59,897 nt of DNA, from positions 1 through 59,897 of the forward strand of contig JANQFG010000147.1 in NCBI GenBank assembly GCA_028277985.1, in the 5' to 3' direction. Positions 51,121 to 59,434 of the stretch are shown piece after piece. Each line of letters begins with the position of its first letter. The first letter of the stretch is position 1. The DNA comes from a bacterium (GTDB taxonomy: Bacteria > Desulfobacterota > DSWW01). The notes below the pieces were generated by a model. It saw nothing but the letters and a program-made list of their open reading frames with translations, did no database searches and had not been told where the DNA came from. The position numbers and the translations under genes are program-made.

Positions 51121-52500
51121 GTGAGCGATCGGATCAGGATGGATTACAGTGGCGTGTTTCCATTCCTCAAGGCGGAAGAGATCGAGGCAAGCGAGGAGGA
51201 GGTGCGCAGGGTGCTAGAGACCCTGCAGCAGGGTGACGGGGCAGGGGGGGAGTACACGGGCTGGCTGCGCTACCCGGAATCGATCCCCGAGGGTGAACTG
51301 CGGAAAATGGAGACCCTTGCGGAAGAGGTACGGGCAGAGGCAGACGCCTTTGTGGTCATCGGGATCGGAGGATCCTACCTGGGGGCCAGGGCGGTCATCG
51401 AAGGGCTGAGCCACTCGTTTCCGTCGCTCCTCTCTCCTTCGAGATCGCAGAGCCCTCTGGTTTTCTTCGCGGGCCAGAACCTGAGCGGCAGCTACCTGGA
51501 AGAGCTGCTCGAGGTGCTCGAGGACAGGAGCGTCTACGTAAACATGATCTCCAAGTCCGGCACCACCACCGAGCCTGGCCTGGCCTTTCGAGTTCTTCGC
51601 CGGCACCTGATCGAGCGTTACGGCCAGAAGGGGGCTTCCCGACGCATCATCTCTACAACCGACTCTGCCAAGGGCGCCCTCCGAAAGGTCACCGACGAGG
51701 AGGGATACCGGAGCTTCGTGATCCCGGACGACATCGGTGGGCGGTTCTCTGTCCTCACGCCCGTGGGTCTCTTCCCGATTGCCGTGGCAGGCATTCGGAT
51801 CGATACTCTCGTCGAAGGAGCGGCGAGTATGATCGAGCCCTGCAGCATGCCGGGCCTCTTCCAGAACCCTGCCGCCCTGTATGCGGCGACCCGGAATCTC
51901 CTGCTCGAGAAAGGATATTCTACGGAGGTCCTCGTATCCTACGATCCGAAGCTCCAGTACTTTGCCGAGTGGTGGAAGCAGCTCTACGGGGAGAGCGAGG
52001 GCAAGGACGGCAAGGGTATCTTCCCGGCCTCTGTACTGTTCACCTCGGACCTGCACTCCATGGGACAGTGGATCCAGGAGGGGCGGCGAACGATCTTCGA
52101 GACCGTGATTCACATCGACCAGGAGGATTCCACCCTCCAGGTCCCTGTGGACGCGTCCGGGTTGGAAGATGGTTTGGGCTACCTGGAGGGAAGAACGTGG
52201 CCGGAGATCCAGGACAAGGCCTACGAGGGAACGAAGCTCGCCCACCATCAGGGAAATGTGCCGGTGCTGGTCCTGGAGGCACCGACACGAGACGCCTTTA
52301 CTCTGGGGCAGATGATCCAGTTCTTCGAGACGGCCTGCGGGATATCGGGCTACCTTCTCGGGGTGAACCCCTTCAACCAGCCGGGCGTGGAAGCGTACAA
52401 GCAGAACATGTTCGCCCTGCTGGGCAAACCCGGATTCGAGGAGAAGGCTGCCGAGTTGGAGGCCTCGAGCCGTGGGTCCTCCGAAGAGAAGCTTGTGTGA
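51121..52500 (+). CDS. pgi: glucose-6-phosphate isomerase
   Basis: Phosphoglucose isomerase of 459 residues from GTG 51121, which has GGGAGGAGAAG upstream; a frame open to 51082 is part of the repeat array. The short bacterial form is complete: GIGGSYLGARAV, SKSGTTTEP, the signature DIGGRFSVLTPVGLFP, YAEWWKQLYGESEG-like central segment and the C-terminal GYLLGVNPFNQPGVEAYK. Interconverts glucose-6-phosphate and fructose-6-phosphate. Monocistronic between divergent and convergent neighbours. With fbaB it indicates a working upper glycolysis/gluconeogenesis. Confidence 0.97.
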   Translation: MSDRIRMDYSGVFPFLKAEEIEASEEEVRRVLETLQQGDGAGGEYTGWLRYPESIPEGELRKMETLAEEVRAEADAFVVIGIGGSYLGARAVIEGLSHSFPSLLSPSRSQSPLVFFAGQNLSGSYLEELLEVLEDRSVYVNMISKSGTTTEPGLAFRVLRRHLIERYGQKGASRRIISTTDSAKGALRKVTDEEGYRSFVIPDDIGGRFSVLTPVGLFPIAVAGIRIDTLVEGAASMIEPCSMPGLFQNPAALYAATRNLLLEKGYSTEVLVSYDPKLQYFAEWWKQLYGESEGKDGKGIFPASVLFTSDLHSMGQWIQEGRRTIFETVIHIDQEDSTLQVPVDASGLEDGLGYLEGRTWPEIQDKAYEGTKLAHHQGNVPVLVLEAPTRDAFTLGQMIQFFETACGISGYLLGVNPFNQPGVEAYKQNMFALLGKPGFEEKAAELEASSRGSSEEKLV

Positions 52501-52574
52501 TATCGCGCGCCCCTGTATGTTGTGCCGTGGCAGGCATCTCTTTTCTGTCTGAATTCTCGAACGAAGGGGCACCC

Positions 52575-54020
52575 ATGGAACGCGGACGCTCAATAGCTCT
52601 TCTCCTTGTGTGCGGTCTCTGCATCGGCATATGGCCGGCTGGATGCTCAACGGGCGATGATCCCCAGCAACCGCAGATTGCAGGCGACCCTTGCGATCCG
52701 GACCCTTGTACGGATACGGCTAACGCCATCGCCGATACGTGCACTTCCCCGTCACCGACCGTCTTTTTCTGCGACTGCCTGGCAGGCTACGTCTGGAACC
52801 TGGGCACGACAGCTTGCGTGGACAACCTCTGCGACCCGGACCCTTGCGGAGGGATCGCCGACGCGGTGCCGGGCTCCTGTGAGATGCGTGGCGGGACGAG
52901 CTTTCTCTGCACGTGCGAACAGGACACTTTCTGGGTGCAAGCCGGGAGTTCCGGGACCTGCGAGGACCCTTGCTTCCCGGATCCTTGCAGGGAGATCTCG
53001 AACGCACTACGGGACACGTGCGAGGCTCTCAGCGCTGCGGCCTTCACCTGCGAGTGTGGGACTGACTATGTATGGGATTCAGGGACAGTGGATTGCGTTG
53101 CTGACCTGTGCCTTCCGGACCCCTGTGCGCAGATTGCCGATGGCGTGGCGGGTTCCTGTACGATGCCCACGGCAACGAGCTTCGCCTGCGGATGTGTTGC
53201 CGAGTTCTTCTGGAATGCTGCGGCGGGGACCTGCGAGAGCCCCTGCGACCCGGATCCGTGCGCTTCGATCATGAATGCCGTATCGGGCAGCTGCAATGGG
53301 ATAGACATAGATGACTTCACCTGCGGTTGCGACTCCGGTTTTTTCTGGGCTGAGGAAACGAATACGTGCGAGGATCCCTGTGACCCGGATCCGTGTGGGA
53401 GTATAGACAATGCCGTCGCAGACACCTGCGTGGGCTCCGGCTCCGATGAGTTCTCATGCGACTGCGAGACAGGCTTTTCCTGGGACGTTCTCACAGCGAC
53501 CTGCCTGGGTCCGTGTGACCCGGATCCTTGCGCCGGTATCGAAGATGCGATTGCAGATTCCTGCGAGGTCGTGGGCGAGGATGAATTCACGTGCGAATGC
53601 GACTTCGGGTTCATCTGGCAGCCCGAGCTTTCGATCTGTACGGGCAACGTATGCGAGCCGGACCCGTGTGGCGGGATAGTGAATACGATACCGGATTCAT
53701 GCTCGCCGGCGGGTGAGGACACCTTTCAGTGCGAATGCGTTTCCGGCCTGAGCTGGGACGCTGCGAGCCTGACCTGCACGAGTTGCGAGAACTTCCGGCA
53801 ATGCCTGCTGGCCTGCGACCCGCGTAATATCAACTTCAATTTCTGTCTGACCTCGTGCGACAACGAACACGATCTGAATTGCGACTGCGAATTCAGCCTT
53901 CAGAATCCGGACTATGTGAGCTGCAACAGTGACTGCAACCTTCCACTGGACCCGCTTGGCCAGTGGCAGTGCGCGGTCGACTGCTTCTTCGATAGTTGCC
54001 TCACTCCCGAGGCACCCTGA
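52575..54020 (+). CDS. lipoprotein with eight EGF-like Cys repeats
   Basis: Exported protein of 481 residues from ATG 52575 (AAGGGGCACCC upstream); the longer open frame overlaps pgi. A hydrophobic leader (IALLLVCGLCIGIWPAGC) suggests a lipobox at PAGC. Eight repeats of about 45 residues follow, each of the form CDPDPCxxIxNAVxxSC, then FxCxCxxGFxWxxxTxxC, with six Cys per unit that can make three disulfides as in EGF domains. A distinct Cys-rich tail of about 75 residues ends it. Surface protein of unknown role, perhaps binding to a polymer or calcium. Its stop is one base from the stop of the convergent transporter gene. Confidence 0.82.
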   Translation: MERGRSIALLLVCGLCIGIWPAGCSTGDDPQQPQIAGDPCDPDPCTDTANAIADTCTSPSPTVFFCDCLAGYVWNLGTTACVDNLCDPDPCGGIADAVPGSCEMRGGTSFLCTCEQDTFWVQAGSSGTCEDPCFPDPCREISNALRDTCEALSAAAFTCECGTDYVWDSGTVDCVADLCLPDPCAQIADGVAGSCTMPTATSFACGCVAEFFWNAAAGTCESPCDPDPCASIMNAVSGSCNGIDIDDFTCGCDSGFFWAEETNTCEDPCDPDPCGSIDNAVADTCVGSGSDEFSCDCETGFSWDVLTATCLGPCDPDPCAGIEDAIADSCEVVGEDEFTCECDFGFIWQPELSICTGNVCEPDPCGGIVNTIPDSCSPAGEDTFQCECVSGLSWDAASLTCTSCENFRQCLLACDPRNINFNFCLTSCDNEHDLNCDCEFSLQNPDYVSCNSDCNLPLDPLGQWQCAVDCFFDSCLTPEAP

Positions 54021-54021
54021 C

Positions 54022-56310
54022 TTAGAGGGACGGTGGAGGGACTTTTCCGGAGAGGTCCGCCCCGTTGTCGTCCAGCCGGTGGGCGAGGGGGTCCTTGAAT
54101 ATCTGCAGGAGTATTCTGGTCTGCCTTGCGATCCGCTGGGAATTCCACATGAAGCTGTAGAAGAGGATGCTCAACCGGGTCTTGGAAGAATTGTCCTGGA
54201 TGCGCATGATCTGGTTCTGGTCGAACTCGTCGATCAACTCGTCGAGCTGCTTCGCCTTCGACTCTACAAAGGCCTCGTCCAACGGCCGCTTGCTCAGGAA
54301 GGCGTCGGAGGTGCTGTCGAGAAGTTCGGTGATGCAATCCCGGATCCCGCAGAGTTCCTGAATCTGCATCTCGAGCAGGCCGGCATGATTGTTAGAGACG
54401 TGCAGATAGGCCCTCATGATCACGTCCCGCTGGCTCTCGGCGATCCGCTGCAGGGTGCTAATCGTCTCCGCGTACCTCTGAGTGTTCTCGACCTCTTCCC
54501 TCTGCAATAGCCTCAGGACTTTGAAGGTGTTGGCCACGAGGATGTTTGCCCACAGTTGGACCTGTTTCTGCTGCTTCCTCGCGGTCTTCAGGGTGTGGCG
54601 GTCCTCCTTGAAAAGCCCTTCGAACGCGGCGCTCAAGGCCCGACTCACTTCGAGGAGGAAGACACCCGTGTGTTGAAAGGTGAGGTTGATGGCTGCGGAA
54701 GAGTCCTGGATCTTCTTCAGGTTGAAGACCTCGATCGCTTCTTCCTCTATCTCGCGTGATTTGTGGGTGCGCCGGTTGAGCAGGATCAGAAGAATGGCCA
54801 GACAGGCAATGCCGAGGACCGCGGGCGCACCACCATAGAAGATCCCCACGGCAACGATGGAGGAGACCGTGAAGGCCATCATGGCCGTGAAGAACCAGCC
54901 TCCGATCACGGTGAGCACGCCGGTGACCCGGAATACGGCGCTCTCCCTTCCCCATGCCTGGTCGGACAGGGACGTGCCCATGGCGACCATGAAGGTGACG
55001 TAGGTTGTGGAAAGGGGCAACTTCATGGAGGTGGCCCAGGAAATCAGCGCGCTGGCGACCATGAGGTTCACCGAGGCGCGGATCAGGTCAAAGGCCGGAA
55101 CGGTACCATCCGCATCCGGCGTAGGACGGTATTGCGCCCGTTCGAAGCGGCCCGCTACCCATTCGCGTGACGCCTTAGGAACCACCCTTCTGACGAGGTT
55201 GAACAGGTGGCCCACCATCCTCACGATCGTCTGGGAGAGTGCGTTCGTCTCGAACCTCTCGAGACCCTCTTCCTGCCGGCCGAGGCTCACCTCGGTCTTG
55301 GTGACGGTACGAGCCTTGCGGGAGACCCAGAGCGTGACCACCATCACGGTGCCGGCAATGAGCAGGAACAGGGTGTTCGACTGAACCGGCTTCTGTAAGG
55401 CCTCCATAGTTCCCTCGAGCAAGTTTCCACTGCCCTGAGCGACCGTGTAGGCGCTCAACCCAGCGAGCGGGACCCCAATGAAATTCACGAGGTCGTTTGC
55501 CGCAAAGGCCATGGCAAGGGCGAAGGTTCCGGCGAGGACGATGAGCTTCAGGATGTTTATGCGGCTGAACAGAAGCAGCAGATGCAGGAGAACAGAGCAG
55601 AGCAGGAAGGATGCTCCGAGGATCTGCCATGTGTTCCCCTTGATCCATTTCACGGTTTCCGGGGTGAGAAAGGAAGAACCCTTGGACCCCTTGATCAGGA
55701 TGAAGTAAACGATGGTCGCCAGGGCGAGACCGCCCCAGAGGGCGCCGTATCGTTTGATCCGTCTTTCGAAATCGAACGTGAACAGGACACGAGCCAGAAA
55801 CTGAACCGAAGCCCCCACAATGAAGGCTACGGCCACGGATAACAGTATGCCGGATATGATGGCCAGCGCCTTCGCCGTATTGATGTACTCCACGATTTCC
55901 GAATAAGGGATGCCCGCTTGCGAGATCTTGATGAGCGAAACCGCAACCGCAGCGCCGAGGAGTTCGAAGACGATGGAAACCGTTGTGGATGTGGGCAACC
56001 CGAATGTGTTGTACAGATCGAGCAGAACGATATCGGTCAGCATGACGGCCAGAAAGATGGTCATCAGCTCGGGCATGGTGAAGAACTTGGGATGAAAGAT
56101 TCCCTTTCGGGCCACTTCCATCATCCCGCTCGAGAAGGTGACTCCCGCGAGGATGCCGAGGCTGGCTATGATCATGATCACGTGACGTGGGGCGACGCGG
56201 GAGCCGACCGAGGAGTTGAGGAAATTAACCGCGTCGTTGCTCACGCCCACGACCAGGTCGGAGATGGCGAGGGTGAAAAGGATGATGATGGCGGCCTGGT
56301 AGATGTCCAT
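54022..56310 (-). CDS. Pit-family phosphate transporter fused to PhoU-like domain
   Basis: Membrane protein of 762 residues. About 515 residues form a Pit/PHO4 transporter: the two inverted family signatures GVSNDAVNFLNSS (near the N terminus) and AANDLVNFIGVPLAG, ten or more helices, and a soluble middle loop. The last 230 residues (IDSSAAINL-type start, HTGVFLLEVSRALSAAF, IAESQRDVIMRAYLHVSNNHAGLLEMQ) are helical and PhoU-like, normally a separate regulator protein (pit accessory protein). The fusion suggests that transport is controlled in cis. Substrate is probably phosphate or a metal-phosphate. A weak promoter (TTGACA/TACCTT, minus strand) lies at 56352-56380. Confidence 0.85.
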   Translation of the reverse strand: MDIYQAAIIILFTLAISDLVVGVSNDAVNFLNSSVGSRVAPRHVIMIIASLGILAGVTFSSGMMEVARKGIFHPKFFTMPELMTIFLAVMLTDIVLLDLYNTFGLPTSTTVSIVFELLGAAVAVSLIKISQAGIPYSEIVEYINTAKALAIISGILLSVAVAFIVGASVQFLARVLFTFDFERRIKRYGALWGGLALATIVYFILIKGSKGSSFLTPETVKWIKGNTWQILGASFLLCSVLLHLLLLFSRINILKLIVLAGTFALAMAFAANDLVNFIGVPLAGLSAYTVAQGSGNLLEGTMEALQKPVQSNTLFLLIAGTVMVVTLWVSRKARTVTKTEVSLGRQEEGLERFETNALSQTIVRMVGHLFNLVRRVVPKASREWVAGRFERAQYRPTPDADGTVPAFDLIRASVNLMVASALISWATSMKLPLSTTYVTFMVAMGTSLSDQAWGRESAVFRVTGVLTVIGGWFFTAMMAFTVSSIVAVGIFYGGAPAVLGIACLAILLILLNRRTHKSREIEEEAIEVFNLKKIQDSSAAINLTFQHTGVFLLEVSRALSAAFEGLFKEDRHTLKTARKQQKQVQLWANILVANTFKVLRLLQREEVENTQRYAETISTLQRIAESQRDVIMRAYLHVSNNHAGLLEMQIQELCGIRDCITELLDSTSDAFLSKRPLDEAFVESKAKQLDELIDEFDQNQIMRIQDNSSKTRLSILFYSFMWNSQRIARQTRILLQIFKDPLAHRLDDNGADLSGKVPPPSL

Positions 56311-56351
56311 GATTTTCCTTGTCTTTTTGCTGGAGGACCGGAACTGCGGGC

Positions 56352-56380
56352 AAGGTATTGGACAGAAAAAGAAATGTCAA
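56352..56380 (-). promoter_or_regulatory. candidate promoter of phosphate transporter
   Basis: Minus strand TTGACA (56380-56375), a 17-base spacer and TACCTT (56357-56352) lie 42-70 bases upstream of the transporter start. Confidence 0.35.
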
Positions 56381-56409
56381 TCGGAAATCCGATCGGGTCG
56401 ACGATTCTG

Positions 56410-56439
56410 TTGCAATGGAAGGGGGTTAGGAGATATACG
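56410..56439 (+). promoter_or_regulatory. candidate promoter of phosphotransferase group
   Basis: TTGCAA (56410-56415), 18-base spacer, TATACG (56434-56439). Start near 56446, just ahead of a 44-codon reading frame at 56463. Confidence 0.4.
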
Positions 56440-56462
56440 TAGGGGACCAAAGGCAGCGCCCC

Positions 56463-56597
56463 ATGAATCTGAAAGAGGAGTTCATCCGCGTCTACCTGAA
56501 GGCCCGGGACGCATGTCCGTCGATTGAACGAGAACAGGACAGGTGGGAGGATCTCGTATGCCGACTCTGGACGACCCCAGGACGGTCAACTACCTGA
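56463..56597 (+). CDS. possible 44-residue leader ORF
   Basis: An ATG frame of 44 codons (beginning MNLKEEFIRVYLKARDAC) overlaps the start of the phosphotransferase and ends in TGA 56595-56597. It has no good ribosome site. It could be a translationally coupled leader peptide, or chance. Confidence 0.25.
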   Translation: MNLKEEFIRVYLKARDACPSIEREQDRWEDLVCRLWTTPGRSTT

Positions 56598-57619
56598 GCG
56601 AAAAGCTCGATGCGGAAGCTCTGTCGGTAGGCAACATATGGAAAAACCTCGAAGGCTGGTCCATGGAGACCTACAGTCTCGGCCTTTCCTACAGGAGGGA
56701 CGGCCGGACGGTGGACCAGGACATTATCATCCGCAAGGCGCCCGAAGTCGGCCTGATGGACGACAACTACGATGTTTCCATCGAATACCGGGTTCTGAGC
56801 GCCCTCAACCGGACCGAGGTTGCGGTTCCGAAGACGCTCTGGTACGAGCCGGACCCGGAGGTCCTGGGCCAGCCCTTCTACGTGATGGAGAAGGTGGAGG
56901 GGGACATCCCTTACCCGCCTCCCATATCCTTTGACCCGGATTTTCGGCTCATCCCGGACGATGAGGAGCGCAAGAGCCTGGCCGATGATTTCGTGAGGAA
57001 CCTCGCTCTCATTCATACGGCGGACTGGCAGTCTCTGGGCCTGGATTTTCTTGGGGTCCCCGGCCCAGGCACCGGCGTGGCGCGCATGACGGTCGAATAC
57101 TGGGAGGACCGGATCGCGCGGGCCGGCTTCGGGAAGAAGCCGGTCGTGGCCTACACGGTGAACTGGCTCAAGGACAACCTCGTGGAAAACGACCGGATCA
57201 GCCTGATCCACGGCGACTATCGCTCCGGCAACTACATCAAGCGCGACGGGCGCATCCTGGCCATCCTGGACTGGGAGCTCGTGCACCTGGGCGACCCCCT
57301 GGACGACATCGCCTACATCATGGGGGCGTGGCGCTCGGCCGAGCCGCACGGCTGGCTCAGCCATCTTCTGCCCGAGGAGGAGTTCTTCCCTCGCTACGAG
57401 GAGGCGAGCGGGATCAAAATCGACATGGACAAGCTGGAGTTCTACCACATGCTGCACAAGTTCAAGTCCTTCGGCATCGGCGCCACCGCAGCAGGTGCCT
57501 GGCGGTCGAGACACGACCTGGACCTGAGGATCGGCGTGTTCAGCATGACCAACTACCTGAGCAGCTTTGCTCTGCTCGCCGAACTGTACAAACACCATTC
57601 ATCCCGGCAAGGAGGGTGA
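56558..57619 (+). CDS. ACAD10-like phosphotransferase (APH fold)
   Basis: Aminoglycoside-phosphotransferase-fold kinase of 353 residues from ATG 56558, with GGGAGG 8 bases upstream; the GTG at 56543 is less likely. Motifs: catalytic loop LIHGDYRSGNYI, metal-binding ILDWELVHLGDPLDDIAY, and the nucleotide region near IRKAPE. This family is the bacterial counterpart of the kinase part of ACAD10/11, thought to act on hydroxyacyl-CoA or related substrates with an acyl-CoA dehydrogenase. It is followed at 2 bases by an unknown gene, and then a zinc-ribbon protein and a lipase. An ACAD gene is elsewhere in the window (961). Confidence 0.9.
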   Translation: MPTLDDPRTVNYLSEKLDAEALSVGNIWKNLEGWSMETYSLGLSYRRDGRTVDQDIIIRKAPEVGLMDDNYDVSIEYRVLSALNRTEVAVPKTLWYEPDPEVLGQPFYVMEKVEGDIPYPPPISFDPDFRLIPDDEERKSLADDFVRNLALIHTADWQSLGLDFLGVPGPGTGVARMTVEYWEDRIARAGFGKKPVVAYTVNWLKDNLVENDRISLIHGDYRSGNYIKRDGRILAILDWELVHLGDPLDDIAYIMGAWRSAEPHGWLSHLLPEEEFFPRYEEASGIKIDMDKLEFYHMLHKFKSFGIGATAAGAWRSRHDLDLRIGVFSMTNYLSSFALLAELYKHHSSRQGG

Positions 57620-57621
57620 CC

Positions 57622-58122
57622 GTGTTCTTGAGCACAGAGGAATACCTGCATCGGATCACCCATGCACTGGAGCACGTGGTCGCGCCGCTGGTCGAGTCCG
57701 ACTTCGCACGCGGACAGCTTCTGGCCGCGGTCTATCTTCTCGACCAGCTCACCGACCGGATCGAATACAAGGCGGACATGATCGAGCAGGAGATCGAAAC
57801 GGGCATCGAAACGATCCGGAAGATCGTCGAGGCGATCGAGGAGAGGGAAGGGCGGGTTCCGGACGATCTGAAATCCTTTGTCCAGGAGGCCGGGCAGGAG
57901 GGGCGTGCCCGGGATCTCGCCTTCCGCAGCCAATGCGACGTGATGCTCTCGACTGCCATAGATGCCTTCTACGCCAACCGAAAGACGTTCGATTCTGCCT
58001 CGTCCCATGCCCTCGAGGGCCTGATCCTGGGGCACCTGACCCAGATCGGCTCCCGGGACATGGGAATGTACAAGCCCTCCACGAGCGAGAAACTGCTCGA
58101 TCTCGGTGGAAAATCCTCTTGA
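57622..58122 (+). CDS. unknown protein of phosphotransferase operon
   Basis: Protein of 166 residues, mostly helical, GTG start 57622 with AGGAGG 6 bases upstream, 2 bases after the phosphotransferase stop. It has acidic/basic helices (LLDQLTDRIEYKADMIEQEIE, TIRKIVEAIEEREG) and a C-terminal SSHALEGLILGHLTQIGSRD. The position recalls DUF6285-type proteins that follow ACAD10-like kinases, though I see no clear match. Probably a partner of the kinase. Its stop overlaps the TTGACA element of the next gene's promoter. Confidence 0.6.
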   Translation: MFLSTEEYLHRITHALEHVVAPLVESDFARGQLLAAVYLLDQLTDRIEYKADMIEQEIETGIETIRKIVEAIEEREGRVPDDLKSFVQEAGQEGRARDLAFRSQCDVMLSTAIDAFYANRKTFDSASSHALEGLILGHLTQIGSRDMGMYKPSTSEKLLDLGGKSS

Positions 58123-58146
58123 CATTGTAGTATTTTGTACTACAAT
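58119..58146 (+). promoter_or_regulatory. near-consensus promoter, leaderless for the RHH gene
   Basis: TTGACA (58119-58124), a 16-base spacer and TACAAT (58141-58146) almost match the sigma70 consensus. The first ATG downstream in the strong frame is at 58154, 7 bases after the -10, so the transcript would start at or next to the start codon. Confidence 0.7.
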
Positions 58147-58147
58147 G
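58123..58147. promoter_or_regulatory. palindromic operator over the promoter
   Basis: CATTGTAGTA (58123-58132) and TACTACAATG (58138-58147) are perfect 10-base inverted arms around TTTTG. They cover the spacer and -10, as a self-repressor site would. Confidence 0.7.
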
Positions 58148-58153
58148 TATTCC

Positions 58154-58615
58154 ATGAAGAAGAAACGAACCCCGAAGAAAGCGGTTTCTCCGAAGCGTAA
58201 GGGCACCCAGGGCCCTGAACCGGAGGAAGACCAGGGCAAGGAGCCGGCGGCCGAACGCAAGGACCGCGTGCTTCAGGCCCGGGTCTCCCCGTCCCTCTAC
58301 AACGACCTGGTTGCCAAGGCCCGTCGGCTGCGGGTGCCGGTCTCCAACCTGGTGCGGAACATCCTCGAGGACTCCACCCGCATGGTGGAGAACATCGTGG
58401 ACAGCGGGATCGAGATCGCCGAAGCGATCGGAGAGGGAATGGGCGAAGAGGACCTTTCATCGGTCCTGGGCTGGCAGCCCATGATCGCCAACAAGAGGCT
58501 TGCCTGCTCCTACTGTGGGCAGCCCATTCCAAAAGGCAGCGATGCCTTCATGAGCGTCGGGGCACCGGGCAGTCGCACCTTCGTGATCTGCGAGGGCTGT
58601 AAATGCGAAATATAG
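58154..58615 (+). CDS. ribbon-helix-helix protein with C-terminal zinc ribbon
   Basis: Protein of 153 residues from ATG 58154 (ATG 58145 and GTG 58106 share the frame). A basic, low-complexity start (MKKKRTPKKAVSPKRKG) and acidic linker lead to a ribbon-helix-helix unit (KDRVLQARVSPSLYNDLVAKA, then RVPVSNLVRNILEDS), and the C terminus is a zinc ribbon with CSYCGQ and CEGCKCEI. The helix-helix unit probably binds the perfect palindrome upstream, which would make it an autoregulator. Its last 13 bases overlap the lipase gene start. Confidence 0.78.
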   Translation: MKKKRTPKKAVSPKRKGTQGPEPEEDQGKEPAAERKDRVLQARVSPSLYNDLVAKARRLRVPVSNLVRNILEDSTRMVENIVDSGIEIAEAIGEGMGEEDLSSVLGWQPMIANKRLACSYCGQPIPKGSDAFMSVGAPGSRTFVICEGCKCEI

Positions 58616-59373
58616 ACTATGTCGAGACGATCGGCAGCGCAGCGAAGAAGATCGGCACCGGGATCGGACGCCTTTTCGATAAGGTGAACCCGGATGTGTG
58701 GCGGGAGTTGGGATACGTCACGATGTCTTCCTATTCCCTGCTGCTGCCCCGCCGCGAACATGTAGTGGACCGGGGTGACGACGGCCTTCTGCCGATCGTG
58801 CTCGTTCACGGTCTGGGCGGGAACCGGGGGTTGTGGTTGCCTCTGCGGCTCTTCCTTAGGATGAATGGGCACCGCCGCCTGTACGCTTTCGGGTACGAAG
58901 ACGGGTCGATCGAAGAACATGCCGAAGATCTGAAGGACTTCATAGAGACGGTCCTTCAAACCACGGGCGAACAGCAGGTTGACATCGTCGCCCACTCGCT
59001 GGGTGGGATCATCTCACGCTATGCGATTCAAAGGCTCGGGCTCGGCCGCACGGTGCGTACCCTGGTCACCATGGCCACGCCTCATCAGGGTACCTACGCC
59101 GCACAGTATGCCAACACCACCCTTACCCGTTCTCTGCGTCCTGAGAGCGAAGTGATCCGCGACCTGAATGGAGACGATCCGGTGGGCTATCCGATGAGGT
59201 TCTTCTCGCTCTGCTCGAACCGCGATGTATACGTGGTCCCTGCCGAAGGGATGAAACACCCGGGCGCGGAGAACGTGTTCCTTCCGGATGTGTCCCACAC
59301 CCAGTACCTAGTATCGCCCAAGGTGTTCCGGGTAGTCGCTGCGTGCCTATCGGGTCGTCCCGTGTCCGAATAA
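58603..59373 (+). CDS. alpha/beta hydrolase (lipase-like)
   Basis: Esterase/lipase of 256 residues. ATG 58603 lies 13 bases inside the preceding gene. The oxyanion region is VLVHGLGGNRG; the nucleophile elbow AHSLGG places Ser132; TPHQGTYAA is typical of lipase class 2 / LipA-like proteins, and His (about 226, in DVSHTQY) completes the triad with an Asp. No signal peptide is seen, so it may be cytosolic despite its lipase look. Likely substrate is an acyl ester; with the phosphotransferase it suggests acyl/lipid work. Ends before a terminator. Confidence 0.88.
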   Translation: MRNIDYVETIGSAAKKIGTGIGRLFDKVNPDVWRELGYVTMSSYSLLLPRREHVVDRGDDGLLPIVLVHGLGGNRGLWLPLRLFLRMNGHRRLYAFGYEDGSIEEHAEDLKDFIETVLQTTGEQQVDIVAHSLGGIISRYAIQRLGLGRTVRTLVTMATPHQGTYAAQYANTTLTRSLRPESEVIRDLNGDDPVGYPMRFFSLCSNRDVYVVPAEGMKHPGAENVFLPDVSHTQYLVSPKVFRVVAACLSGRPVSE

Positions 59374-59406
59374 AAAAGGGCCACACCGCGAAGAAGGTGT
59401 GGCCCT
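59372..59406 (-). terminator. intrinsic terminator (minus strand, also stem for plus)
   Basis: AGGGCCACACC (59377-59387) pairs perfectly with GGTGTGGCCCT (59396-59406), 8-base loop. On the minus strand it is followed by TTTTTT, ending the gene at 59435; the same stem closes the plus-strand lipase transcript without a T tract. Confidence 0.8.
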
Positions 59407-59434
59407 CTCGAACACAGTACTTCTTGCCTCAGGT

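Noticed and set aside
51969..52574. Long plus-strand extension upstream of the EGF-like lipoprotein start
   Set aside because: It overlaps pgi out of frame; the ATG at 52575 has a ribosome site and a signal peptide.
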